Of a stretch of DNA of 13,765 bases, positions 1-6,623 are shown piece by piece. This DNA comes from Sulfitobacter sp. (GTDB lineage: Bacteria; Pseudomonadota; Alphaproteobacteria; Rhodobacterales; Rhodobacteraceae). Below the pieces are notes generated by a model. That model did not search any database and was not told where the DNA came from. It saw nothing but the letters and a program-made list of their open reading frames with translations. The number at the start of each line of letters is the position of its first letter. Position 1 is the stretch's first letter. Location: the NCBI GenBank assembly GCA_026421135.1, contig JAPKCR010000013.1, positions 1 to 13,765 of the forward strand, given 5' to 3'. The translations under genes were made by a program, and so were the position numbers.

Positions 1-222
1 CTCTGTCTTGGCTTTGGACATGTCTGCCAACTTGGACAGTGTTTCTTTCTGCCATTTGCTGGAGATTTCTGCGGATTTCTCAGCAGCTGTCAGCGCAACG
101 CCGGACAGTTTCTCATTCAAAGAAGCCGTTGTTTTGAACGCATCGTTCATGGCTGATGTATCAACTGGGAATGCGCCCATAACGTCTTTCATCATGGCGG
201 CGATATCTGGTGTCTTTGTCAT
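1..222 (-). CDS. phaP: Phasin (PHA granule-associated protein), partial at window edge
   Basis: The first 74 codons are visible, from ATG at 222 to the window edge; the C-terminus lies outside. The start follows GAGGA by about 8 bases. The protein begins MTKTPDIAAMMKDVMGAF and continues as a charged, alanine/serine/lysine-rich, probably helical chain without a signal peptide or membrane segment, as expected for phasins that coat PHA granules and control their size. The call leans on position: it lies 140 bases downstream of the PHA synthase on the same strand, where Rhodobacteraceae usually carry phaP followed by phaR. It appears to have its own promoter and TGC-rich operator in that gap (separate entries). 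Family membership is likely but not proven, because half or more of the protein may be missing. Confidence 0.8.
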   Translation of the reverse strand, partial: MTKTPDIAAMMKDVMGAFPVDTSAMNDAFKTTASLNEKLSGVALTAAEKSAEISSKWQKETLSKLADMSKAKTE

Positions 223-279
223 AGTCTATTCCTCTTTCGGTTGAGAGCGGCATAAGCCTGCTCGTTCGGGTATGCCAAC

Positions 280-308
280 TATCTATATGCTGCAGCGCGG
301 CAAATCAA
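280..308 (-). promoter_or_regulatory. Candidate sigma-70-type promoter of the phasin gene
   Basis: On the minus strand TTGATT (303-308) and TAGATA (280-285) are separated by exactly 17 bases. This would start transcription near 273, about 50 bases before the phasin ATG. The spacer contains the palindrome GCTGCAGC (289-296), part of a TGC-rich dyad, so a repressor bound there would block RNA polymerase. The -10 match is only partial, and an alternative TATAGA reading gives a 15-base spacer. Confidence 0.45.
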
Positions 309-330
309 GCTTTTTCTGCACTGCAGCATA
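286..330. promoter_or_regulatory. TGC-rich inverted repeat, putative PhaR operator
   Basis: TATGCTGCAG at 286-295 is repeated in perfect inverted orientation as CTGCAGCATA at 321-330, with 25 bases between the arms. The right arm lies in CTGCACTGCAGCA (316-328). PhaR of Paracoccus and Rhodobacter is known to repress phasin genes by binding TGC-rich sites of this type. The left arm sits inside the spacer of the candidate phasin promoter. A closely similar TGCACTTGCAGCA lies between phaC and phaZ. PhaR binding itself is inferred; phaR is not in this window. Confidence 0.55.
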
Positions 331-362
331 GAAAATTGACGTAAAGGAAAAGACCAGTCAGA

Positions 363-2168
363 TCAGTCATTTGCCTTTCGTTTGACGTAGGTTCCGGGGG
401 CATCGCAGATGATCTCCTGACCATTTGCCCCCGGTATGCGGGCCTTTACTTGGTCGCCCTGATGATTCTCTAGCCATGTTCCCCAGGTCGGCCACCAAGA
501 TCCGGCGTGGAAATCCGCCCCTTCCAGCCAATCTTTGTAATCCAGCGAGATGTCAGGGTTGGTATAGTGCCCGTATTTGCCTTTGCTGGGAGGATTGACG
601 ATCCCCGCGATATGGCCGGACTGGGTCATGACGAAAGTCTTGTCCTTACTACCCATTTGCTGAACTCCGCGGAAACTGTCTTTCCAAGGGGCGATGTGAT
701 CGGTTTCGCAGCCGACGGCCAATAGCGGTACGTCGATATCGCCGAGCTCTAGATGATGCCCCAATAGGTCAAACCCGCCATCGGCCAGCTTGTTCTGTTG
801 GCACAGCCCGCGCAAGTATTCCATCGCCATACGTTCAGGCAGGTTCGCACCGTCCCCGTTCCAATAGAGCAGGTCAAAGGCGGGCGGCGTGTCGCCCAGC
901 ATATAGCTTTTTATTGCTGGCCCATAGACCAGATCATTCGAGCGCAGAAAGGAGAACGTTCGTGCCATGATGATTGACGGCAACATACCTTTCTCTTTGG
1001 TTTCTGCCTCGATCCCGTCAATGAAGTCGTCGGTCAAGAACGGTTGGAATTCCCCCTGATCCGAAAAATCGGTCAGCGCGGTAAAGAATGTAGCGGATTT
1101 GACGGACTTGTCGCCTCGCTGCTTGAGCAAGGACAACGTTAGCGACAGCGTGGTACCCGCAATGCAATAACCCACCGCGTTAACCTGGTCCTGCTCGGTG
1201 ATCTTTTTGACCTCTTCAATGGCCGCGATAAATCCGTCCTCAATATAGTCGCCCATTCCGACTTCGCGATAGCTCTTGTCGGGGTTGATCCACGACACCA
1301 TGAATAAAGTGTGCCCCTGATCCACGATCCACTTCACCAGACTGTTCTGTTCCTTAAGGTCCAGAATGTAGAACTTGTTGATCCACGGCGGGAAAATAAC
1401 GATCGGTGTGGCATGCACCTTTTTCGTTGTCGGCGTGTATTGGATCAGCTCGAACATGCGGTTTCGAAACACCACCTTGCCCGGTGTCGTGGCAATGTTG
1501 CGCCCAAGTTCGAATGCCTTTTCATCGGCAAGCCGTACGATCATCTCGCCATTATTGGCCTCAAGATCGGAAATCAGGTTTTCCAGACCTTTGATCAGGC
1601 TTTCGCCTTCGGTCTCGACTGCACGTTCCAGCGCGTCAGGATTGGTGGCCAGAAAATTGGTCGGGCTCATCATGTCGATGATCTGGCGACTGAAATAACC
1701 CAGCCGCTGCTTTTCGCGCGGATCCAGGTCGGCAAGACCCTCGACCGCTTGGCTTAGCGCGTCGGAATTGATCAAATACTGCTGTTTCACGAAACTGAAG
1801 TAAGGGTGGCTTTCCCACAGGGGGTTCGCAAAACGACGGTCGTTGGTTTCGGTGCTGGCGGGCGCTTCCATCTTGCCGTTTGCCAAAGCCTTTTGCGCCT
1901 CGACAAAATGCGAAACGGATTTGGTCCAAAATGACACTTGATGTTCGATCAGCTTGGCGGGATTTTGCACGGCCTCGCTCCAATAGGACTGCGCGGCCTT
2001 GGCAAACATTTCCTGATTCGGTGCATCCAGACTGGTCTGGTGCCCTTCCCGAGAAATCATAATCTGTGAAAGCCGCGCCCCCAGAGCCTCCACTTTGCTC
2101 ATATTCTCGGTCATCCGGGCCAACGCAGCAGCGTCCGGTTGCAGCGGATTATTCGTTTTTGTTGTCAT
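363..2168 (-). CDS. phaC: Class I poly(3-hydroxyalkanoate) synthase
   Basis: A 601-aa PHA synthase, the usual class I length. It polymerises (R)-3-hydroxyacyl-CoA into PHA at the granule surface. Residues about 1-220 match the variable N-terminal PhaC region; an alpha/beta-hydrolase core follows. The lipase-like box reads GYCIAG (333-338), with Cys335 as nucleophile; its fifth position is Ala where the textbook G-x-C-x-G-G has Gly. The other triad residues appear as Asp490 in CETDHIAPW and His519 in SGHIAGIVNPP, both in highly typical surroundings. The conserved NDLVYGP segment is at 411-417. The start at 2168 is supported by GGAGG 10 bases upstream. It is divergent from phaZ across about 106 bases and followed by the phasin, the normal storage locus. 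The gene looks intact. Confidence 0.97.
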   Translation of the reverse strand: MTTKTNNPLQPDAAALARMTENMSKVEALGARLSQIMISREGHQTSLDAPNQEMFAKAAQSYWSEAVQNPAKLIEHQVSFWTKSVSHFVEAQKALANGKMEAPASTETNDRRFANPLWESHPYFSFVKQQYLINSDALSQAVEGLADLDPREKQRLGYFSRQIIDMMSPTNFLATNPDALERAVETEGESLIKGLENLISDLEANNGEMIVRLADEKAFELGRNIATTPGKVVFRNRMFELIQYTPTTKKVHATPIVIFPPWINKFYILDLKEQNSLVKWIVDQGHTLFMVSWINPDKSYREVGMGDYIEDGFIAAIEEVKKITEQDQVNAVGYCIAGTTLSLTLSLLKQRGDKSVKSATFFTALTDFSDQGEFQPFLTDDFIDGIEAETKEKGMLPSIIMARTFSFLRSNDLVYGPAIKSYMLGDTPPAFDLLYWNGDGANLPERMAMEYLRGLCQQNKLADGGFDLLGHHLELGDIDVPLLAVGCETDHIAPWKDSFRGVQQMGSKDKTFVMTQSGHIAGIVNPPSKGKYGHYTNPDISLDYKDWLEGADFHAGSWWPTWGTWLENHQGDQVKARIPGANGQEIICDAPGTYVKRKAND

Positions 2169-2190
2169 TGAACTCTTTCCTCCCTATGTT

Positions 2191-2203
2191 TGCACTTGCA
2201 GCA
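2191..2203. promoter_or_regulatory. TGC-rich element in the phaC/phaZ divergent region, putative PhaR site
   Basis: TGCACTTGCAGCA matches CTGCACTGCAGCA at 316-328 in front of the phasin gene apart from a one-base difference in the centre. It is 23 bases upstream of the phaC ATG and 72 bases upstream of the phaZ start, so a bound regulator could act on both. Regulator identity is inferred from family knowledge. Confidence 0.45.
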
Positions 2204-2262
2204 TCGCGCCGTCCTATCTGGGAGGGGACCGGCGGATTGCCCAAGTACAGGGCCAACCAAAA

Positions 2263-2266
2263 AGGA
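2263..2266 (+). promoter_or_regulatory. Ribosome binding site favouring a GTG start for phaZ
   Basis: AGGA lies 8 bases before an in-frame GTG at 2275 but 17 bases before the ATG at 2284. The spacing supports GTG as the start, adding Met-Lys-Tyr to the ATG form. Confidence 0.5.
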
Positions 2267-2274
2267 ACCCCCTT

Positions 2275-3558
2275 GTGAAGTATATGGTATCTTACGATCT
2301 AATGGAAACAATGCGAAACACCAATCAGTGGCTTGGTGCGACAGCGCAAGCATTTGCATCATATCCAATGTTTTCTGCCATTCCAAACCCAGCACTCGAT
2401 TGGATGGCCGCTTGGGGCGAAGTCACCGAGCGAAGCTTTAAACGGATGGTTGCAAAACCCGACTGGAACCTGCCGACTGTCGTAGGGACAGATGGGTCGG
2501 ACCATCAGGTTGAGATTAAGAAAGAAATCGAAGGCGCGTTTGGCGATCTTCTGCATTTCGTGGTCCAGAAACGTGAGCTGCCAAAACGTAAAATTCTGTT
2601 GGTCGCCCCGATGTCCGGTCACTACGCCACATTGCTCCGGTCAACAGTGATCAGCCTGATCCCCGATGCGGACCTTTATATTACCGACTGGCATAACGCC
2701 CGCGAGATCCCAGTGAGCGCCGGCAAGTTCGATGTCGAGGATTACACCCTGCAGCTTGTCGACTATATGCGCCACCTTGGACCAGACGTTCACGTTATTG
2801 CCGTTTGCCAACCTGCGCCCCTGACCCTTGCAGCCACGGCCTATCTGGCCGAGGAAGACCCAAGCGCACAGCCAAGTTCCCTGACCTTGATTGGTGGACC
2901 AATCGATCCCGATGCCAGCCCGACCGAGGTCACCGATTTCGGCGATCGCGTTCATATGGGACAGCTCAAAGAAATATCGATCCAGCGTGTTGGCTTCAAA
3001 CACCCAGGTGTGGGCCGCAAGGTCTATCCCGGTCTGTTGCAGTTGAATTCCTTCATCTCGATGAACAGCGAAACCCACACCAATGCATTCCGCGACCAGA
3101 TCATGCGCGTCGCCCAAGGCAAAGCCAGCGATCACGACAAACATAACAAATTCTATGACGAATACCTTGCCGTGATGGATATGCCTGCGGAATTCTATCT
3201 TTCCACAGTCGAGCGGATCTTTAAGAACAACGAGATCGGCACCAACAACTTTACCGTCGCGGGTAAAAAGGTCGACATCGGCAAGATCACAACTGTTGCC
3301 GTGAAAACTGTCGAAGGTACCAAAGACGATATCTCGGCACCGGGTCAGTGCATTGCCGCACTTGCATTGTGTACCGGTTTGCCTGACAGCAAAAAGGCCA
3401 GCCACCTCGAAGACGGTGCCGGCCACTATGGTATCTTTGCTGGCAAAAGCTGGCGCGACAACATCCGCCCACTGGTTTTGAAGTTCATTGATGCAAACCT
3501 GCACGACGCATCAAAAGGGAAAGCGGCAAAACCCGCGAATAAAAACGCGGCCGCGTAA
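2275..3558 (+). CDS. phaZ: Intracellular poly(3-hydroxybutyrate) depolymerase
   Basis: With the GTG start at 2275 the protein has 427 aa, the normal size of intracellular PHB depolymerases of the Ralstonia PhaZ1 type, which degrade native granules when carbon is scarce. There is no signal peptide. The nucleophile motif is VIAVCQPAP with Cys178, where extracellular depolymerases use a serine lipase box. The triad is completed by an Asp in GTKDDISAP (about 351-352) and His384 in GAGHYGIFAG. The N-terminal YDLMETMRNTN is typical. A longer frame open to 2095 overlaps the phaC coding start and does not look like PhaZ, so it was rejected. The C-terminus is a Lys/Ala-rich tail. The stop overlaps the next start by one base (TAATG), so the downstream gene is probably translationally coupled. 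Confidence 0.95.
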   Translation: MKYMVSYDLMETMRNTNQWLGATAQAFASYPMFSAIPNPALDWMAAWGEVTERSFKRMVAKPDWNLPTVVGTDGSDHQVEIKKEIEGAFGDLLHFVVQKRELPKRKILLVAPMSGHYATLLRSTVISLIPDADLYITDWHNAREIPVSAGKFDVEDYTLQLVDYMRHLGPDVHVIAVCQPAPLTLAATAYLAEEDPSAQPSSLTLIGGPIDPDASPTEVTDFGDRVHMGQLKEISIQRVGFKHPGVGRKVYPGLLQLNSFISMNSETHTNAFRDQIMRVAQGKASDHDKHNKFYDEYLAVMDMPAEFYLSTVERIFKNNEIGTNNFTVAGKKVDIGKITTVAVKTVEGTKDDISAPGQCIAALALCTGLPDSKKASHLEDGAGHYGIFAGKSWRDNIRPLVLKFIDANLHDASKGKAAKPANKNAAA

Positions 3559-4142
3559 TGTTCAAGACACCGCGCGACGTTCCCTTTCGCTGCTCTTGCG
3601 GCACGATTACGGGAACGTTGCGCGGTGCTTCCCCCGCCATTGGCAATCACACCGAATGCTTCTGCAAAGATTGCCGCGCAGCCGAGGTGTATTCAGGGCA
3701 ACCTGACACGCCGTCTGTTAAGATTTTCCAAACCACACCTGATCGGATCGTTTTTGACCAAGGGGCCGATCAACTGGCCGTGTTTTCCTTTGGCGAGACC
3801 AATCTGCTACGTTGGCATGCCAGCTGCTGCGGGTCCGTGATTGGCAACACACTTCGCAATCCCAAAATCGCGTTTGTCGGCATCCGTACAACGCTTTTGA
3901 CGGATCCGGACACCATCGGCCCGGTAACTACCAAGGCGTTTTTGCAAACCGCCAACGGCAAATCCCAGCACAAAGGCATGGCGCGGTTCGTCTGGGGTGT
4001 TTTCACACGCATGGCGGCAGCACGCGTTACCGGCCGCTGGAAAGACACGCCGTTTTTTAATACAGAGACCCTGAAACCGGTGCGAGATGTTCAAGTTGTG
4101 CCGAAAGCCAAACGTGCAGAGATCACTGCGCAACTGCGCTGA
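3558..4142 (+). CDS. DUF6151 / GFA-like cysteine-rich protein
   Basis: A 194-aa protein with the cysteine pattern of the GFA-like (glutathione-dependent formaldehyde-activating enzyme-like) zinc fold, closest to what I know as DUF6151. The likely metal ligands are Cys12 and Cys14 (CSCG), Cys34, Cys36 and Cys39 (CFCKDC), and Cys90/Cys91 (WHASCCG). No signal peptide or membrane segment is evident. The family has no established reaction that I know of, and a formaldehyde role should not be assumed. It begins on the last base of the phaZ stop codon, so it is very probably co-expressed with the depolymerase and may act in PHA mobilisation or in handling its products; that is inference. A hairpin spans its stop codon. 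Confidence 0.8.
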   Translation: MFKTPRDVPFRCSCGTITGTLRGASPAIGNHTECFCKDCRAAEVYSGQPDTPSVKIFQTTPDRIVFDQGADQLAVFSFGETNLLRWHASCCGSVIGNTLRNPKIAFVGIRTTLLTDPDTIGPVTTKAFLQTANGKSQHKGMARFVWGVFTRMAAARVTGRWKDTPFFNTETLKPVRDVQVVPKAKRAEITAQLR

Positions 4143-4147
4143 TCTCT
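4118..4147. terminator. Hairpin across the DUF6151 stop, between convergent genes
   Basis: AGAGATCA (4118-4125) pairs with TGATCTCT (4140-4147). Inside it GCGC (4128-4131) pairs with GCGC (4136-4139) around the loop AACT, leaving a 2-base CT bulge: 12 pairs in all. It lies between genes that converge with only 24 bases between stop codons. No clear T-tract follows on either strand, so a role as terminator or 3' end stabiliser is likely but not certain. Confidence 0.5.
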
Positions 4148-4166
4148 CGATGATGAACCTATCGCC

Positions 4167-4877
4167 TTAGTGCAAGACGTAAGGTTCACGCATCCAGTGG
4201 ATCAACGCATCTGTCACCGCTTCGGGCTGTTCTAGTGTCGGGATATGTCCTGCCCCTTCAATCACTTGCAAAGACGCGCTTGGGATCAGTTCCGCCATAA
4301 AACTATGTCGTTTGACGGTGTTTATCGTGTCTGCCGCACCGCACAATACAAGTGTCGGACAGCGCAATTTGCGCAAGACCGCCTGCTGGTCGCGGCTGCG
4401 TTGCAGCGCACGGGCCTGTTTCAAATAAACCTCGAGACCTAGTGTATCGGCCATATCCAGCAAAATTTCCATCACCGCCGCGCGGTTTGGCCCTTGAGCC
4501 AATGCCGTCAGTGGGACTTCTTCGCGCATCACATCCTTCAAACGGCCTGACTTGGCTTTGACGATCTGCAATTCGCGCATGGCTGACGCCTGCGGTGTCC
4601 CCGCCAGTGGAGTGGTATCCATCAGGGCCAAACGCGTGACACGATCTGGCGCGCGGCGCACGATTTCCAATGCGACCATGCCCCCCAACCCTAACCCGGC
4701 CAACGCAAATTTCTGCGGCAGCAAATCCAGCAAACCAGAGGCGATTTCGTCAATCCGTTCGCCTTGAGTAATGGGGGCAACCGTCACGGCCAGTGCCGCT
4801 GACAATTCAGCAATCTGGGGCCAGAACACCCGCGCGTCGCACATCAAGCCGGGCAATAGAACTAGCGGTTCAGCCAT
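4167..4877 (-). CDS. Alpha/beta-hydrolase fold protein lacking the nucleophilic serine
   Basis: A 236-aa protein of the alpha/beta-hydrolase fold. It opens MAEPLVLLPGLMCDARVF, with the oxyanion-side segment of the fold. Asp183 (LCGAADTIN) and His211 (GAGHIPTLEQPE) sit where the triad acid and base belong. The nucleophile elbow reads GLGLGG (61-66): position 63, normally Ser in G-x-S-x-G, is Gly (codon GGG). The frame is open and the rest is well preserved, so this is either a pseudoenzyme, a recently inactivated gene or a sequencing error. The start at 4877 has only a weak AGGG upstream. It follows the M15-like gene by 68 bases on the same strand and may belong to that operon. The substrate is unknown. 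Confidence 0.85.
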   Translation of the reverse strand: MAEPLVLLPGLMCDARVFWPQIAELSAALAVTVAPITQGERIDEIASGLLDLLPQKFALAGLGLGGMVALEIVRRAPDRVTRLALMDTTPLAGTPQASAMRELQIVKAKSGRLKDVMREEVPLTALAQGPNRAAVMEILLDMADTLGLEVYLKQARALQRSRDQQAVLRKLRCPTLVLCGAADTINTVKRHSFMAELIPSASLQVIEGAGHIPTLEQPEAVTDALIHWMREPYVLH

Positions 4878-4945
4878 TTATTGCCCTGTCTTTCATCAAG
4901 TTAGTCGCGAATTGCATTCAAAGTCCTGCCGGTTTGTTGCGCACA

Positions 4946-5581
4946 TCAACATGGATAGGCAATGCCGCGCAAGGGCGGAAAGTCAGCATAGCGCTTGCGC
5001 CGCTGTTCAATTGGCTCTGACGGGGGCTGCCCCGCACGCAACAACATGCCTTTTGGCGCGATATAGCTTGAAATCGTGCGCAAAGCAGTGGGTCGCCAAA
5101 CAAGATTGAACGCCGCCAGTTTGGGAAAAAACCACATTTCGGAATAGTTCAGATTATCATGCACCCACCACGCCAGATCACGCCAGTCGCGCCCCTGATC
5201 ATATTGATCGGCAAACCACGGGATCACGATGGTCGCCCCAGCGATGGCCGCACCGCCGCTGTGTCGGTCCCAGATATGGCATTCAATCGGGTTGTCACTG
5301 GCAGCACAGTTCAGCTTGTTCGCATTGCCATAATCATTCAGCGCCCGCGACCTATAGCCTGACCGGACTGCAATCCGCCCAAATGTTTCCTCAAGCGGAT
5401 CCAGCAGTGCGGTGCAAAACGCCCGCCCGTTTTTAATCGCTAGATCGGGATTGTCGGGAATGTTCGGGATACCGTGAAAGCCGTTGATCTCAGAATACAG
5501 AAAATCGCGCATATAGAAGTGCTTTGACAGGCGCACCCGCCCGACTGTTTCCAGGCTCCACATGCTGGCGGGTTTACGCAT
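4946..5581 (-). CDS. Conserved Rhodobacterales protein, peptidase M15-like
   Basis: A 211-aa cytoplasmic-looking protein without signal peptide. The region SKHFYMRDFLYSE (19-31), AVRSGYRSRALND (71-83) and ECHIWDR (100-106) resembles proteins annotated as peptidase M15 in roseobacters. True M15 D,D-carboxypeptidases have SxHxxGxAxD; here the equivalent place has HIWD (102-105), so the zinc site is not clearly intact and a peptidase activity is unproven. A Trp/Phe-rich part (about 133-163) and a basic C-terminus follow. Its ATG overlaps the stop of the upstream ABHD10-like gene by 8 bases, indicating translational coupling; an alternative start is Met7. The true function is unknown. Confidence 0.7.
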   Translation of the reverse strand: MRKPASMWSLETVGRVRLSKHFYMRDFLYSEINGFHGIPNIPDNPDLAIKNGRAFCTALLDPLEETFGRIAVRSGYRSRALNDYGNANKLNCAASDNPIECHIWDRHSGGAAIAGATIVIPWFADQYDQGRDWRDLAWWVHDNLNYSEMWFFPKLAAFNLVWRPTALRTISSYIAPKGMLLRAGQPPSEPIEQRRKRYADFPPLRGIAYPC

Positions 5582-6332
5582 CAGCAGTCTTGTCCAGCAC
5601 CTCTTGCACCGCCGTTTGCATCAGACCCAGACAGCGATCGTCGGAAAAACGGTGATCGGCGTCTTTGACCAGTTGCAACTGCATGTCCGGCCCCGTGGCA
5701 TGTTCCAACAGCTTTACAGCCGTTGCTATGCTCACGGCGGTATCCGCTGTACCTTGCAAAAACCGCACCGGAAACGGCAGGTCCAGCGGTGATCGCAAAA
5801 CCAGCTGGTTGCGCCCGTCCTCGATCATCCGGCGTGTGATGACGTAAGGCTCCATATAGTCCGACGGCAATTCGACCTGCCCAGTCTGTTCCAACTGCTG
5901 TTTTTGCGTGTCGGTAAAGCTGGCCCAATATCCATCCTCGGTAAAATCAGGCGCGGCGGCGATTGTGACCAGCCCCGCGATCCGTTCGGGTATCGCGCGG
6001 CACAGCAACAAGGACTGCCAACCGCCCATGGACGATCCCACAGGCACGATCTTTCCTGTCGTCAGCGCGCCAACCGCCGCCAAAGTATCTTGCGCCCAAT
6101 CGCCAATACAGCCGTCTGTAAACGCGCCCGAGGATTCACCATGGCCCGAATAATCGAACCGCAAAAACGCGCGCCCTTCTCGGCGGGCCCATTCCTCAAG
6201 GAACACGGCCTTGGTGCCTTGCATGTCGGATTTCAGCCCACCCAAGAATACAACGCATGGCCCCCGACCGGTGGTCAAATGATAGGCAAGCTTGCGCCCT
6301 TGAGGCGTCTCAAGGGTCTGTGGCAAGTTCAT
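5574..6332 (-). CDS. Alpha/beta hydrolase, ABHD10 / acyl-protein thioesterase-like
   Basis: A 252-aa hydrolase with a complete apparent triad. The strand-turn region carries FDYSGHGESSG (59-69); the nucleophile elbow is GSSMGG (99-104) with Ser101; Asp197 lies in GTADTAVS and His227 in DADHRFSD. The FLGGLKSDMQGTKA segment (29-42) and overall length resemble bacterial homologues of ABHD10, which act as S-deacylases or esterases; the natural substrate here is unknown. It is predicted to be soluble. The start codon shares ATGA with the stop of the upstream 77-aa gene, and its own stop overlaps the M15-like gene by 8 bases, so the three are almost certainly one transcript. Confidence 0.88.
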   Translation of the reverse strand: MNLPQTLETPQGRKLAYHLTTGRGPCVVFLGGLKSDMQGTKAVFLEEWARREGRAFLRFDYSGHGESSGAFTDGCIGDWAQDTLAAVGALTTGKIVPVGSSMGGWQSLLLCRAIPERIAGLVTIAAAPDFTEDGYWASFTDTQKQQLEQTGQVELPSDYMEPYVITRRMIEDGRNQLVLRSPLDLPFPVRFLQGTADTAVSIATAVKLLEHATGPDMQLQLVKDADHRFSDDRCLGLMQTAVQEVLDKTADA

Positions 6333-6562
6333 CCGCCCAAGTAAGTGCCCTTGGTGGGTCGATAGAATATCTTTTGATTGTGCAGGCGCCCCAACAGATC
6401 GTCGATCATGCGCAGCGAATCCACCGTCTCATCGGAGGGCAACATCTCTTGGGTGCCGTTATAGACATCCGCCGACAGGTCGCGTTTGGTCACGTGCAGG
6501 GCTGCTTCGATTAGGTCAATATCGCTGATCGTCAGCTCGAAACTGCGGTTGTGTTTGGACAT
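6329..6562 (-). CDS. Small conserved hypothetical protein (77 aa)
   Basis: A 77-aa, mostly helical-looking soluble protein starting MSKHNRSFELTISDIDLIEA and ending in HNQKIFYRPTKGTYLGG. The frame is open upstream to 6640, but AGGA lies 8 bases before the ATG at 6562, and residues upstream of that look non-coding. I recognise the pattern as a small protein conserved in roseobacters, without known function or domain. The stop overlaps the next start (ATGA), so it is coupled to the ABHD10-like hydrolase. Confidence 0.75.
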   Translation of the reverse strand: MSKHNRSFELTISDIDLIEAALHVTKRDLSADVYNGTQEMLPSDETVDSLRMIDDLLGRLHNQKIFYRPTKGTYLGG

Positions 6563-6623
6563 CTCGCCATCCTTTTGAATGCTTATTCCACCCCTCCTAT
6601 CATAGAAGGTGGCGCGACAGGGT

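Noticed and set aside
2095..2274. N-terminal extension of the phaZ frame to an ATG at 2095
   Set aside because: It overlaps the coding start of phaC on the other strand, has no ribosome site and does not resemble PhaZ N-termini; the GTG at 2275 has AGGA at good spacing.
2641..3504. 287-aa minus-strand open frame opposite phaZ
   Set aside because: It is the mirror of a confidently assigned gene, has no start signal, and its product matches no fold I recognise.
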